Shown: positions 10,931-23,028, counted from the stretch's first letter. The stretch is 64,000 nucleotides of DNA from Megaleporinus macrocephalus (GCA_021613375.1 CM038726.1:12904253-12968252), one strand, 5' to 3'. The notes: generated from the letters alone by a model not told the origin. Numbers and translations: made by a program.

Positions 10931-12994
10931 AGTTGACTGAAATGAAAGCCTGCCGCCACACTGACAGTTTTGTGAATAAGATTAGTGACCCCTGCATTCA
11001 GTATTGGATGTCTAGGTCCCTATGCCACCAAGGAGCCCGAAGTACGTATGTCACAGGATGTCAACACTTTAGATGTGATATCATCTGTAAGATAGCTGAC
11101 GGGACGAGTGTGTTGAAGGTCCCATGCGCATTCAACGCCAACCTAATGCAAGTTCCCTGAAGTATTTCATTTATTGACTTCCACACATGCAAAATATCTA
11201 CAAACAAACAAAAAAAACATCATGCAGTTACTATGTACACTTGGAACTAGGTTATCCAGATCATCTGAGTTTGGTGCTTTGAAGCCACACATGACACTCC
11301 CAGTATGTCTTTCCTCCCAGAACAATTAATCTTGGCCCTTTGAACAGGTAGCCCCTCCCACTCAGTATGTGGCATATACCATGTCCAAACAATAGGGGCA
11401 CTACAGATACAAATATAACATTTAATCAACATAGACATGCATGCTAGTTCTGTAGTATATCAAAAAAATATATCTCTGTGTACCTTTAATAACTTAATTA
11501 CTCAATAGCATGCTTTTAGCCCACATTCTTTCTCTTTACAGGTCCTCTCTCCACAGGTTCTCCCCTATGATTGACTGGACCTAGGATTACACATCTGGTA
11601 AGTACACATTCAAACCTTACAACAATTGATCTAAATGAATCTACATAATCTATATTATTATACATATATTTTTAATATTTAGTTTAATAATGACATTAAG
11701 ATGAGGTGTACTGATGCAGTTTGGTGATGTGTCATGACTCATCGACCTTATTACAGTGTACTTATTTAAAAAGGAAAGGTGCAGTGAACTGAAAGGTGTT
11801 CTTTACAAAAAAGAATTAGACAGGGATGAGGGGAACCGTATGTAGGACGTCACCCAAAGGAACAGAATTAACAGAAGATTGTATGGTCAGAATTGTAGCT
11901 ATGACACTATTAGGTAATCATTTTTAGTAAATATTTTCAAATATCTTATTCATAACTCACGAAATAACCTGAGAGTGTGATTGTTTCAGGTTTCAAAACC
12001 TTTCACATTTCAGACCCAGAGGTTTTGTCTTTTCTAAAACATCACATAAGAAGCATAACTGGAGAGAAACTGTTTTAAGAAAAAAATGAGACTATGCACA
12101 ACCTGACCACTAGATGGTGCTAAAAGCGGACTGAGGTATGGCTAGTATATTCTGGCAAAATTCCATTGGCAGTCAGATTACATATTATGTGCCATTATAT
12201 AAATGAACCAAGATTATTCAGTGCACTCAGCATTTCCAGCATTGTTTAAGCAGAAATGATTCTCAAAGACCTGTCTCTAGCACAGCTTGCTCATTTCCCT
12301 GCTCAAATGTGCCTCAGCACCTCACCTAATTACCATACTTAACATCATTTTCCACTATGACCAAATGACCAAACTGTGCTTGACATCAGCACTTCAGGAC
12401 TCAACCCCCAGCCCTAAGGGCCTAAGATGGAGTTCCACTATTTTGCACTAACTAGTTTGGAATCTGTTTTGGAATTTGTGTCATCATCAATCAAATCCTC
12501 ATAGAAAAATTATAAAAAGTAGAAAATAGCAGAACTATATTTTTGATTGTAGAACACAGTATCAATTTGACTTAATTAGTTTTTGCTGCTACTTTATTTT
12601 CCTGCACCTATGTTTTGTATTCGAGAAGAGCGCCAAAGAGTTCTGAACCACGACTTTACAAAGCAGATGTTTGAAGAGCTAGATGATGCACCTCTATCTC
12701 TCCTGCATTTACATTTGAAATCCATGTATAGCAGCATAGCTAGTCCTTACTACTGTTATAGTTAGTTCAGACTGAAGGCAAATTGGAATAGTTTAGAAAT
12801 TGTCCTTAGTGTTATTTGCAAGTGATCAGATCAGATCTGTGTGTCTAGACATTACCAAACTACCTGTATAGGTTGCTGTGGTAAGCGCTTCCATAACTTT
12901 GGATTTGACGTTGCTGTTGTTTGTACATTGCAAGTGATGTGAAGATACCTTGAATTTTAGTGCTGTTTTAGTGACGTTAGTGAATTAGCCCTAT
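10931..12994. other. intergenic DNA with one CTCF-like site
   Basis: No genes or clear repeats are seen apart from the CTCF-like motif at 12107-12120. Open frames are short and show no conserved domain. Confidence 0.5.
12107..12120 (+). promoter_or_regulatory. CTCF-like motif, plus orientation
   Basis: CCACTAGATGGTGC matches CCASYAGRKGGCRS with one mismatch (T for C near the end). With the minus-oriented motif at 8333 it makes a divergent pair, the arrangement expected at a domain boundary. Confidence 0.4.
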
Positions 12995-13195
12995 GACAGG
13001 ATGGGCAACTAACCCCCAACTGCTTTCTGGGCACTTGCCCACTGCTCTGGGCAAATGTGCTCACAGGTCTCAGTGTGTGTATTCACTAATGTGTGTGTAT
13101 ATATGTGGGTGTTTCACTGCACAGATGGGTAAAATACAGAGATCAAATTTTTCTGCAGATACAAATGGCAAATAGTTCTAAATTCAAATTTCAAT
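12995..13195. repeat. common dispersed fish repeat (SINE-like)
   Basis: GGGCACTTGCCCACTGCTCT, a GTGTGTGTATTCACTAATGT segment and TGGGTAAAATACAGAGATCA occur in the order seen in a very abundant fish repeat. The copy is diverged, and no tRNA-like promoter is visible. Confidence 0.45.
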
Positions 13196-13279
13196 CAAAG
13201 GCATTAAGGTTAGGTAAGTGGAGGGGCAGCATGTTGCAGTAAAGTAGTTCTCCAGAACCAGGGTTGGAGACCACTGCTT

Positions 13280-13665
13280 TATATTACAAGGATGCCCTTG
13301 ACATTTTACAAAAGCTCTTCACACTTGCACACCTTATTTACATAAATGGTCCTTTAAAGAACCCAACTGAAAGCAAAACACCATCATCCCAAAGAGACAC
13401 TTGGGCATGTTTACTTTTCGGAATGTATAATAAAACAATATATCTTAACAGCTGAAATAATTTCCTTTTTGATTGAAATGTTCCTAACAGACCACCAGAG
13501 CTGGCCATGGATGCTATTTAAGGCTGTACATGCCAACCTTCTCTTGCACTGGGCAAATACTCGCTGTCTCTCCTGGACCCAAGTTACAACTTTCACAAAA
13601 GCTTCTCAACAATTAATTTGCAGGCAATTTTCTAACATAATGGATTCTTTACTGGCATTGTGGTA
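13280..13665. other. enhancer-like non-coding block
   Basis: This stretch has balanced composition. It contains CACCTTATTTACATAAAT, the E-box/MEF2-like string CAGAGCTGGCCATGGATGCT followed by ATTTAAGG, and TTTGATTGAAATG. Frames are open on both strands (13264-13455 and 13469-13666 plus; 13411-13596 minus) without any domain, which suits conserved non-coding DNA better than a gene. Confidence 0.3.
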
Positions 13666-15079
13666 GAGTAGCTTGGGACTACCCATGATGCCTCCCAAAG
13701 AATGGGGACTCTGAATGTGGTTGGCTACTGGGTGATAATGGATATCCTCTCTGTGCCTATTTGCTTACTCCTGTTGCACAGCTACAGACTATTCCTGAAC
13801 AGCATTACAGCAGCACATGCCAGCAGTCATGCAGCATGCTGAAGAGAGTGATAGGTATGAGAAAAGTGAGATTCTAATGCCTCCATTTAAATGCCAGTCA
13901 TTAGGTGAGCTCAGGACAAGAAGAGAAGGGGCTACTGTATTAAATGTTCTGGTAAGTTTGAACAACATTGCTGCAAAGTAACATGGTGAGCTGTGACTAT
14001 TACAGGTGGGCTTTCGGTTCTGGCTATGAATGTCAAAACTAGATCAAACTGTAGAAATAGCCACCTCTACAGTAACAGCAGGTAATAAGAGAAAGTTCAC
14101 CTCAGTGGCTTCATCCGCTGTAAAATCTCCAGGCTGGCTGCTTTCCCTGCAGAGGGCTATGACCCTCACAGTACAGTTTTGCTCTGTGTACCAGGCCACT
14201 AGCCTAATGGGGGTAACACATTGCATGTAAAGGTTAATCAGCATGTCTCGAACGAAGATCATACATTACACCTATAATAAGGTTTCAGACAGTGTTTGCA
14301 ACATGACCTCTTTGTGTTGTAAGTAGCTCAGTTTAAAAAAAAACTTGTTGCTGGTGCATTCATACAAAGGTTTTTATGTTGAAGAACTTGATTATGGGTG
14401 GAGTGTTGGGAGAGCTGTTTCATCTTGCCGTGTTTAGCATTGTTTTTTCATGAAATAAAAAATAATGCTGCATTATGGACCACAACCATTCTCCCAAGAA
14501 ACCTACAGGTTACAGTAGTTAGCTGTTTTATTTAGGTTCAGCTCTAATGCTATCATTGAGGACTGTGCATTTCTTATGATGGGGTGGATGCCACACCTTT
14601 CTGATGACATGCTGCCCCTTATTTGCCCCTTTGATCCTTTAAACACAAATATTTGTTGCTAAAATGACATTACATGTTTAGGGTGAGCGCCTCGCATATA
14701 GACACTACTTGAGTAGAAGAAAAAATATAAATAAAGGAAATTAAGAGCAAATAGGTTGTTTGTTGGAAAAATAAGTTGAGTTTACTTGGCTACATTGGAA
14801 TCATTGGAATCTATATGTACAAATAAAACTAATGCCAAATGTGATATTACATAAGAGCCCTATTAGTCATCACAGTATGCTAATCTAGTGCATATTTACA
14901 CATCTGTCTGTCATAGAGAGACAGAGAAAGCACTTCTTTGATGATCTACCAGAACAAAAAGGGACAACTATATCATTGATAATGCATTTTTTAAGTTACG
15001 CTCCAGACGGAGAAACTTTAAATGTTACTGCAATTCAACTGACCATTGATCTGAATATTACAGCACAATATTTGGTGTT
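13666..15079. other. intergenic DNA, nothing recognised
   Basis: No genes or repeats with defined ends are seen. The 60-70 codon frames near 14.05-14.26 kb overlap on opposite strands and have no family signature. Confidence 0.45.
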
Positions 15080-15300
15080 TGGTCTTAAGATTAAGGTTTA
15101 TTCATTTATATATCATCTTTTGTAGTTCCTCTTCCTTTTTGAGTCTGGTTTCTCTCGAGGTTCCTCTTGCTCTAAGGGAGTTTTTCTTGCCACTGTTGCC
15201 CCTAGTTGGATTTTGGTTGGATCCGATTTTTCTATAAAGCTGTTGGTGACAATATCTGTTGTTAAAAAAGATGCTATATAAATAAATAAACCTTAAGCTG
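15080..15300. repeat. dispersed fish repeat ending in an AAATAAATAAACC tail
   Basis: GAGTCTGGTTTCTCTCGAGG, GGGAGTTTTTCTTGCCACTG, TCTATAAAGCTGTTGGTGAC and GCTATATAAATAAATAAACC follow one another as in a well-known dispersed repeat of otophysan and other fish. The copy is diverged and non-coding. Confidence 0.6.
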
Positions 15301-15499
15301 GAATAAGGGAACCCTTTTTGAGTCTTCTTTTTTATTATTTTTATCATACAAACTAGAGCATACTACTTTATGCATAAATGAATGTAGAGACAAAAAGGAG
15401 TAGTGGCCAAACTTCGGAGTAGTGGCAGAAACCAGCTCAGTGTTTTGTCCAGTAGGAGAGGAAAGGACAGATAAGTTTGTGAGAGCAAGTGAAGAAAAC

Positions 15500-15900
15500 C
15501 TCACTGATTAAGTAAGCAGGGTCAAGCAGGAGAGTTTTCCCATGGGGCACTGGGCAGCAAGAAGCTCCGTGGTGGGTAAACAGGTCCAGAATGCAAGCAA
15601 ACGGGTGCATCCAGTCAAGGCAGATGAAACAGCAGCATCAGCCTCACATCACATGGTTGATGAGCTCAATGAAAGAAGCACAGATAGTTCTGTTAGGAGT
15701 GACTGAGAACAGTATACAGAGTTAATAAGGGGGACTCTGACAGGCCTGGCTATTACAGCATAGCCAAAGAGATAGAGCTAGAAGGTAACAAAGACATGAG
15801 GGTGTCCCTCCGCTTCAGCGTCAGCAAACTCGAGTGAGCGCCGGGATGAGCAGCGGGATGACAGCACCAACATTCCCAGTTTACCATAAAGCTCTCTGTC
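15500..15900. repeat. second dispersed fish repeat segment
   Basis: GGGGACTCTGACAGGCCTGG, CTATTACAGCATAGCC, a GAAGGTAACA segment and AGCAAACTCGAGTGAGCG occur together as in dispersed sequences often linked to the preceding repeat type. It is non-coding and its boundaries are approximate. Confidence 0.4.
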
Positions 15901-16249
15901 AGTGACCCCAGATATGCACATTACAAACTAATTACCAAACACTTGACTAAACAAATATGTTTTTAGTCTAGACTTCAACATTTACGCTGTGTATGAATCC
16001 CAAACACTTTGTCCATGTAAAGCATGCTTGTAAGAAAGGTACTTCACATAAATTGCTATCGGAACTGATATCAGGTAGTGGTCTGATGTTGTGATGATTT
16101 ACTAGTATTCAATCTCATAAAAATGTACTAACGGCAACATCTGATACCAGCTGATCAGCCTATTTTTGTACACTGCTGCACAAATGAACAAGCAACTCAA
16201 GCTAGCAGTGAAGAAAAGTTTGCTTTTACAAAAAATGGTTGCTAACCCT

Positions 16250-16560
16250 TTGAAGGTTGGATACAAAGTCACAATTCACTTTAAATGATTATTTATTCCT
16301 GCCAGGAATACACTGTGCGATATTAGCCCATTTTTCAGCGCACACAATCATAATCACTTCCCTAAATGGGTGGAGATACTTAGTCTGGAAGAACCGAATC
16401 AATAAAGTCAGCATTTTCCTAACAAATTCCGTATGTGCCAACTTTACTCTGCTTGAATACAATTGCGAGGTACAAAGGTTAATAGAGTGATTTTTTAATT
16501 GTCTTCATTAAACAAGCTGTAGAGAGACTGTGTTGTTCTGTATATTTCAGTGCCCAGTGT
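16250..16560. other. enhancer-like non-coding block rich in homeodomain sites
   Basis: The stretch holds TTTAAATGATTATTTATTCC, ACACAATCATAATCACTTCC, AACCGAATCAATAAAGTCAG and CTTCATTAAACAAG, that is, several TAAT/ATCAAT homeodomain or PBX-Hox-like words in balanced DNA. It has no repeat signature. Confidence 0.35.
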
Positions 16561-17061
16561 GGTTTGGCAAGCTGCTTTAGCTCAGTTTGTTTACATGTTT
16601 GTTTAGTACTTGGGTGCGCAGCGTGGCGTTTTAAACAGAACTTTAAATTTTATTTTTATTTTTTATTTTATTTTAAATCTTTGTTTGTAAAGGCTGCATT
16701 TCGTGTAACATTGACCAAGCATTTTCATAAAGCATAACTAAATCATAACCTTGGTCCGTACATGCCAGATAATTTAAATTTACAGTGTGAGTCACCAAAA
16801 AACCCAAGGCTTATGAAGATATTTAACTACAGCTCAACCAGCCAGTAAAAAGACTTCAACAAGACATTAAACTGATGAACTCTTTGTGAACTCTTTTGGT
16901 GCATTAGCCTGAGTGCTACAGAGACGGTTGCTGACAGACACATAAGGAGTGGGCGTGAAAACTATAAAACATATTTTACTTTTAGCTATACAGAAGTGCT
17001 TCCCTGATGTGGGTAATGAATTAATTAAGGTAATTAATGTAACCTAGATAGATAATGTACA

Positions 17062-17822
17062 GTCGCAAGTATGTGAACCCTTTAAAGTGACCTGGTTTTC
17101 TGCATTAATTGGTCATAAAACATAATCGGATCTACATCTGAGTCCCAAGTACAGACAAACACAAGTTATAATATTTCACGTCTTTATTGAACACATCCAT
17201 TAAACATTCACAGTGCTCGTGGGAAAAGTAAGTAAACCCTTGGACTTAATAACTGGTTGAACCATCTTTGGCAGCTGCTGATCAGACCTGCACAGTGTTC
17301 AGGAGGAATTTTGGACCATTCTTTCTTACAGAACTGCTTCAGCTCAGCCATATTCTTAGGATGTCTGGTGTGAACAGATCTTTTGAGGTCATTCCACAGC
17401 ATCTCTATTGGATTCAGGTCTGGACTCTCTAGTGGATTCTCTAGTAGATTTACTTCAGTGTTTAGGGTCATAGTCCTGTTGCATCACCCAACTTCTACTG
17501 ACATTATTTTGTAGGATAACTTGATAAACTTGAGAATTTGTTTTTCCTCAATGATGGAAAGCGGTCCAGGCTCCAAAGCAGCAAAGCACCCCCAAATCAT
17601 AATGCTCCCATCACCGTACTTCTCTGTTGGGATGATGTTTTCATGTTGGTATACAGTGCCCTATTTACGCCATACATAGTGCTGCATGTTCATCCCGAAC
17701 AATTCAAGCTTGGTTTCATCAGTACACAAAACATTTTCCCAGTAGCAATGTGGAGTGTTATGGTACTCTTTGGCAAACTTCAGGTGTGCAGTGATGTTTT
17801 GTTTTGGAACACAAAACATTAA
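17062..17822 (-). mobile_element. Tc1-like DNA transposon, truncated and decayed
   Basis: On the minus strand, high to low coordinates, the remains of a Tc1 transposase read FAKEY...CTDETK (first Asp), VWRK then a stop, GDGSIMIWGCFAA, QQDYDPKH (second Asp) then a stop, and SPDLNPIEMLWNDLKR (Glu), ending IPPEHCAGLISSCQRW. So all three DDE positions survive, but stops and frame changes make it inactive. The low-coordinate end begins near 17062 with CAGTCGCAAGTATGTGAACC, a typical terminal repeat. The N-terminal DNA-binding part and the other terminal repeat are not visible. Confidence 0.85.
17208..17471 (-). pseudogene. Tc1 transposase C-terminal fragment
   Basis: An open frame of 87 codons contains SPDLNPIEMLWNDLKR, with the catalytic Glu of the DDE triad, then ELKQFCKKEWSKIPPEHC. 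Full Tc1 transposases have about 340 residues; this is the last fifth. Upstream frames contain stops, so it cannot make an active enzyme. Confidence 0.85.
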
Positions 17823-19117
17823 CATAAGCTAGAATTTAATAAATTAATTGCTAAGATACATTGCACTCATTTACAACTACTACTTCTTCTACCATCATTA
17901 TGGTATCAGATTCAGCATCAGTGATTATTAAAAATGTTTTATTTACGCAAATTGACCCATTAACTAAAGTAGTTAGCTGACAGGCACTTGCAATAAAACA
18001 TATCCAACAGCTTTCAAGTAAACAGACGCCATGTTACAGTATATAATAAAAAGACAACAGTAAAATAAGATAAGTAATAAGTGTTTATTTAGGATTAGCT
18101 AGGATTCCTTTAACTGTTTCTATGTTTTATCAAGTTTGAATTAATTTAAAAATGAATAAAGAAGTTACCTGAGTGTGTTGGATATATTCCCTGTGCTGTT
18201 TTTGAGCTCATCGGGGCTGAAGTGGTTTTGTGGCTTTTCTTCGAATTGGTTGATGAGCACTAAATTTCTTTTCATTCTGTAACAGTTCTTAAATGTACTT
18301 TACTTTTTTCATTAATTGAAGTCTTTGCTATGGTATGTAGACACCCCCTTAATTATTGAGTTTAGGTGTTTCAGACACACCCACCGCTAATGTATATTAC
18401 AATAATAATAATTATAATCATAATTATAACATAGCTCCATAAACAAAAATTTAATTAGTCATAATGAATATTGTTCCATGACACATTTGCCTCAAGTTCA
18501 CCAAACTGTTACCTACTGTAAAGCCTAATGCCAGCATTAAAGTCTAGGGGAGGAGGGATAATGGTCTTGGGCTTTTAAGTTCCTTAGTTCCAGTGAAGAG
18601 TAAGACATTTTACACAACTACATGTTTATAACCAGTTGGAGAAGACCTTTTCCTATTCAAAATGGGTTACAAAGAGGTTTGATGACTTCAACCTTGGGTC
18701 CCACCTGTCCTGCTATTTTTGGAGAAAGAAAGCAGCTTAAGTGGCAGTGAGCCAACATTTGAGCTAATTGTACTGAATCTACTACTTAATGGTAGCGTTA
18801 TTCTAGAGGAACAATCACCGAGATAGAAGGTAAGACAGAGGCAAAGATGAGATTATGTCTTTTGGGCCTGACAGGCCAACTGATAAGAAAATGAAAGGTT
18901 CAACTTATCTCAAAGCCAACCCCAGGTAATTCACTTTTGCTACCTGCTACGTAACGGGCAAAAGCACTTTGCTTTGCATCCAAATGAGCCGACAAACCAA
19001 TGCAATTTCACCATTCATGATCAGAAAAGATTCTGAGCATCATAAAATTGCTATTATTGTGATTAAAGGTACTTATCACAGTGAGCAACACGACCACCGC
19101 TACCCGTATACTGACTA
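17823..19117. other. intergenic DNA, nothing recognised
   Basis: This is AT-rich sequence with no gene, transposon end or tandem repeat that I can identify. Confidence 0.45.
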
Positions 19118-19762
19118 GTGCGACAATATTCAGTGAGTCTAACATTGCAACTAAGACGTCCTGTGACAGAACTAAGAGTGGAGCCTTTTTTTCAGAATAT
19201 GTTGGCACCTATTATTCAAGAGCAGAGCTGTAGAATGTCAACTATTTCTGTGCAACTAAAGGGACGGAGTATGGATTACATGATTTTTACCATGGAGGCA
19301 TTTGTGCTTAATGTGTATACTGAATTCAGTTGTTCTCCTACTGGAAATGCTTATGAATTCACGTCTGTGGGAGATTCTAGGGCTTGTCCCCTCATGCTGG
19401 TTGTCTTTGTTTGCAGTGATTCAGAGGATCGGCCCATCTTATTATTCCTTGGAAATAATGACTACATGTGTAGTGTCTGGACATTTTTGTGTGGTGCTAC
19501 TGATGCAGAAAATATGGACTCTACTGCCGCTGAATGCATCTTGGCTTTCATACACAATGTGAGGCAGGAGTTTCATTCCACTGTTAGGAAGTTTAAGAGT
19601 GACAGGGCTACTGTGATCAACATTTACTCTGTGATAAACCGATTGCCCAGTCAGCCAAGTACGAGGGTAGCAAAGCAAATAATAAGAAACCTTTACCCCA
19701 GCTATGGAAACAACATCATCAACAACAACAGTGCAGAATTTTGGTACAGGAAGAGTTTTTAA
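19118..19762 (+). CDS. unrecognised open frame of 214 codons, uncertain
   Basis: An ATG-to-stop frame of 214 codons runs here, the longest outside the T-box exons and the LTR element. I do not recognise the product. It has no signal peptide, clear membrane segment or zinc finger. The second half (NMDSTAAECILAFIHNVRQE, then RATVINIYSVINRL) looks like plausible globular protein. A second frame overlaps the end (19741-19959) and also looks coding-like (SLQRFELDCFVEKLALDVDE), as if one longer reading frame had shifted. No promoter, splice pattern or flanking repeat explains it. It may be a decayed transposon gene or a chance frame. Confidence 0.2.
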   Translation: MRQYSVSLTLQLRRPVTELRVEPFFQNMLAPIIQEQSCRMSTISVQLKGRSMDYMIFTMEAFVLNVYTEFSCSPTGNAYEFTSVGDSRACPLMLVVFVCSDSEDRPILLFLGNNDYMCSVWTFLCGATDAENMDSTAAECILAFIHNVRQEFHSTVRKFKSDRATVINIYSVINRLPSQPSTRVAKQIIRNLYPSYGNNIINNNSAEFWYRKSF

Positions 19763-20539
19763 GAAAGCAGTACAATATCTTGAGGATGAATTTGGCTTTT
19801 TTCAGCTTTGGTGAAGGACAGTCACTCCAGAGGTTCGAGTTGGATTGTTTTGTGGAAAAACTAGCTCTGGATGTTGATGAAGACAAGATGTGTGGTAATG
19901 TAGTCATCCTAAATGTATTTGATACAATTCCAAATAATCTTACTCCAAACAGAAAGTAGTACTGTTTTTTTCAGCCAAGCAACTGAATCTACTAAGTTGT
20001 TGAAAGCTTTTTTTTCCATACCAGTCAGCAATGCCTATGCCACATGAATCTTCAGTCACATGAAGGATGTTTGGACAAAATAAACTCTCAGCTGCAATGG
20101 TGAAGTCTGAGCACCAGGTCAAACTGAATTTTGTCATGCGAGTTATTTATTAAAGAAGTGCTAATAGCTGTAGCAAAGGGAAATGGTAAATATAAATGGA
20201 AAATTGAGTAAGATATAGGTTTGTTTTCATAATTTCTATGTTAATCTAGTGTGACCACCATTTGCCTGCTACAGAGCAACACATTTTTAAGAAAAAATAC
20301 TGGCAAATGGGAACAAAACCTAATATGTTTAACTTCAATATAACTTGTGTGGCAAAAGTTTTTCCAAAATTAAGCTCATAAGTGTTCAAGGTACGAGGAT
20401 AGGATGAGGATATTGTCTATGTGGATGATTACAAATTTGGTTGGCAGAGAGGATAAAGGACTTGAAATATGAATGGCCATTAGTGGTCACCAAACTCTGC
20501 CTTCCAATGTGCAGCTAACATGCTACCCCTTACCTATAC

Positions 20540-20665
20540 CAACGCATATGATCCTGCCAAACAAGAACTTTTAAAAATGTTAATGAGCTAGAACAGGTGC
20601 AGCAGATTTTGGAAGGAATTAGACTCTGCAGGAAGGTGGATTTTCAGACACGAGGTTGGTGATCA
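20540..20665. mobile_element. hAT-type MITE fragment
   Basis: GAACAGGTGCAGCAGATTTT and CTCTGCAGGAAGGTGG followed by GAGGTTGGTGATCACTGATC match the interior and end of the common fish MITE with GGTTGG(T/A)GACCACTG ends. Only one end is clear. Confidence 0.45.
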
Positions 20666-20671
20666 CTGATC

Positions 20672-20818
20672 TAGATCCATGGTTTCCAACCCTTATCTTG
20701 GTCACCTGCTAAACCACTTCAACTCAGGAAGCGTAAATTAGTTGGATTGGGTATGTTGGGAGCAATGCAAACAAAAAAAGGCACAAGGCAGGGACCAGGG
20801 TTTGGAACCACTGACCTA
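20672..20818. mobile_element. hAT-type MITE with recognisable terminal inverted repeats
   Basis: The left end CCATGGTTTCCAACCCTTAT and the right end, read on the minus strand, TCAGTGGTTCCAAACCCTGG form imperfect inverted repeats about 150 bp apart. The interior has CACCTGCTAAACCACTTC, typical of these repeats. It has no coding capacity. Confidence 0.55.
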
Positions 20819-21183
20819 GACTGTATGACAAAACTAATTATTCAATATAATATTCTTTGTTGTAGAGAAGGCAGTCCACCTCATATGTCCTTCCTTGACT
20901 CAGATCAGATTGTATGAACTGTGCAGGTCCAACTTGGTGTAGATGCACACTCCGTGAGACTGCTTTAGCGTGGTTAGAATCAGAAGCAGAGAATAGTAAA
21001 GTTTCACAGTGACTGTCCTATAGCTAACGTGTGGTGTTGCTCCTCCATTTTTCTTTTTCCTAATTGGAGCTGTAAACTCTCCCTGTAGGTCCAAGAAATG
21101 TAGAGGTGGTGTTTTAGCAGCCAAGGCAATCTGAGGGTGACAGAAAGTTATAGATGGGGAACAAAGTAAAGACTTCATAATTG

Positions 21184-21197
21184 TATCCCTCTAGTGG
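21184..21197 (-). promoter_or_regulatory. weak CTCF-like motif
   Basis: The minus strand reads CCACTAGAGGGATA, one to two mismatches from the CTCF core. It is listed because it extends the set of oriented motifs in this intergenic region. Confidence 0.25.
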
Positions 21198-21746
21198 CCG
21201 AGAGTGGCCTAGCAGGGATTTAGGGCATTACAATGATGTTCTTTTCCTATTTGCAAAAACAGGAGGTGAGTTTTTTTCTTGGAGCTTCCCTAAGCAAAGC
21301 TGAACGAGTATGTTCAGAGCTCAAACCAAATGCTGATTAATAAAGCTGTCAGCAACACTAGAATTTATTATGACTTTAACTGTCATTGAGTTATTACAAC
21401 AAAAAAAAAACTTTAAACAGGAAAGGATGACAACACATTTAATAGTTTCACTTACCACATCTTTAAGGCAAGTATGGTAGTTGTCTTGTCTGCTCTTACA
21501 GTCAGCATGTAAACGATGTGAGTAAGGTTTGAACTGTGGCAGAGGACTTGGGGAAAGCCTATGTACTGATTCTGTTACATCTTGTGTTGTTTCTGAAATC
21601 AGATCTTTTGAGATGACTGCGCTGTTATTTGTGAGTGATAAGATCAGATTTTTGTGTCCAAAAATTACCAACCTATCTGCATGATTTGCCTATGGTAATG
21701 ATGTAGGCATCAGGAAATATGTAGCTATGCTGGTGACTAGGGGGCA

Positions 21747-21748
21747 AT

Positions 21749-21800
<52 letters not shown>
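21747..21800. repeat. (TA)n array at the edge of the LTR element
   Basis: An interrupted (TA)n run touches the outer end of the left LTR. Expansion of this microsatellite would explain why no target duplication is visible on this side. Confidence 0.9.
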
Positions 21801-21803
<3 letters not shown>

Positions 21804-22363
21804 GGGGCACTAGAGGGTAGTGAGGGACCACAGGAGAAGAAGAGTAAGGTCATCGCTTAATTTATTACAAAAAAAAAAAAAATGAGCCACAAAAATTCGT
21901 GAGGAAAAAACAACTCAAAAAAGAGAGAGAGAATATGGCTGCGCTTGGCTCCGGCTTTCTACCCCTCTCGTGCATCTGATGCGGTTTCGGGGAAGCCCCT
22001 GGGTGAAGCACGTGCGAAAGGGATTTCCCAGCGGTACACGTAGTGCAGCGGCTTAGGGGTTCCTTGGCGTTCGCTTCAGTCTGTTGGAGGGAGAGAAGGG
22101 AGACAGAGCGGTTAGCAGCGTGGAGTCTCATTCAGAGCTACTCACCCGACTGAGGCTCCGTGAGCTCTTTTTACGGAGGCGTCTCAAGCCGGGTGAGTGG
22201 TTGCAGCTGCGCCGCTCATCCGCTGCCAGGCGTGAGTTGTTTCGCGCCACGCGGTCGCTGGCTGTCCAAAAAAGAGGGTGCTGAAGCCAGCGGGCTGCCT
22301 TTAAAACCGCGGAGAGCGGCGTGTCTCGGAGGAGCTGGACCAGTGAGACGGCCGCCGGCCACA
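21801..22363 (-). repeat. 3' LTR (complete, 563 bp)
   Basis: Read on the minus strand it starts TGTGGCCGG and ends GTGCCCCACA, the TG...CA ends of an LTR. It holds a TATA-like TTTTAAAGG near 22300 and an AATAAA poly(A) signal near 21860. The run of G residues just outside its start is the polypurine tract. Confidence 0.9.
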
Positions 22364-22373
22364 CCCCCCCCCC

Positions 22374-23028
22374 TTAGAGACACGCCGGGAGGAGGGTCAT
22401 CCAATGCCCAGCAGGTGGGCAGGCGGGAGAGGTCATCTGCGTTGCCGTGCAAGGCACCCGCTCTATGCTGCACCTGGAACGAGAAATCCTGCAGGGAGAG
22501 GAACCACCGGGTGACCCGCAGGTTAGAATCCTTAGCCCGGGCCAGCCACTGTAGGGGGGCATGGTGCGTTACCTGGATAAAGGGCCTACCAGTCTGGTAA
22601 AAACGTAGTTCCTCTATGGCCCATTTGATAGCCAGGGCTTCTCGCTCCAGGGCAGCATAGCGTTGTTCAGCGGGAGTGAGCTTGCGGCTGATGAACAATA
22701 CGGGATGCTCCTCTCCGCCGAAATCCTGCACTAGGACCGCCCTGAGGCCCTGCTCCGAAGCGTCCGCTTGGACCCGGAATGGCCTATCGAAATCTGGACT
22801 CCGCAGGACGGGTTCGGAGGTTAGGCAGGCCTTCAGGTGCTCGAAGGCGGTTTCGGCATCAGGAGTCCAGAGCACGGTCTCCGGCTGGCCCTTCCTGGTA
22901 AGGTCAGACAGGAGGGAGGCTATAGAGGAGAAGTTAGAGACGAACCGCCGGTAATAGCCCGCCAACCCCAAAAAGGCACGTACCTGTTTTTTGGTCCTGG
23001 GCCTTGGCCAGTTAAGGATGGCCTCCAC
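22374..23028 (-). pseudogene. retroelement RNase H and pol C-terminus
   Basis: It starts EAILNWPRPRTKKQVRAFLG, the RT connection, then FRVQADASEQGL (first RNase H Asp), YAALEREALAIKWAIEEL (Glu) and GALHGNADDLSRLP (Asp). The open frame runs through the polypurine tract into the 3' LTR, so the true stop has shifted out of frame; TAA at 22376-22374 in another frame is a likely original stop. Confidence 0.88.
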
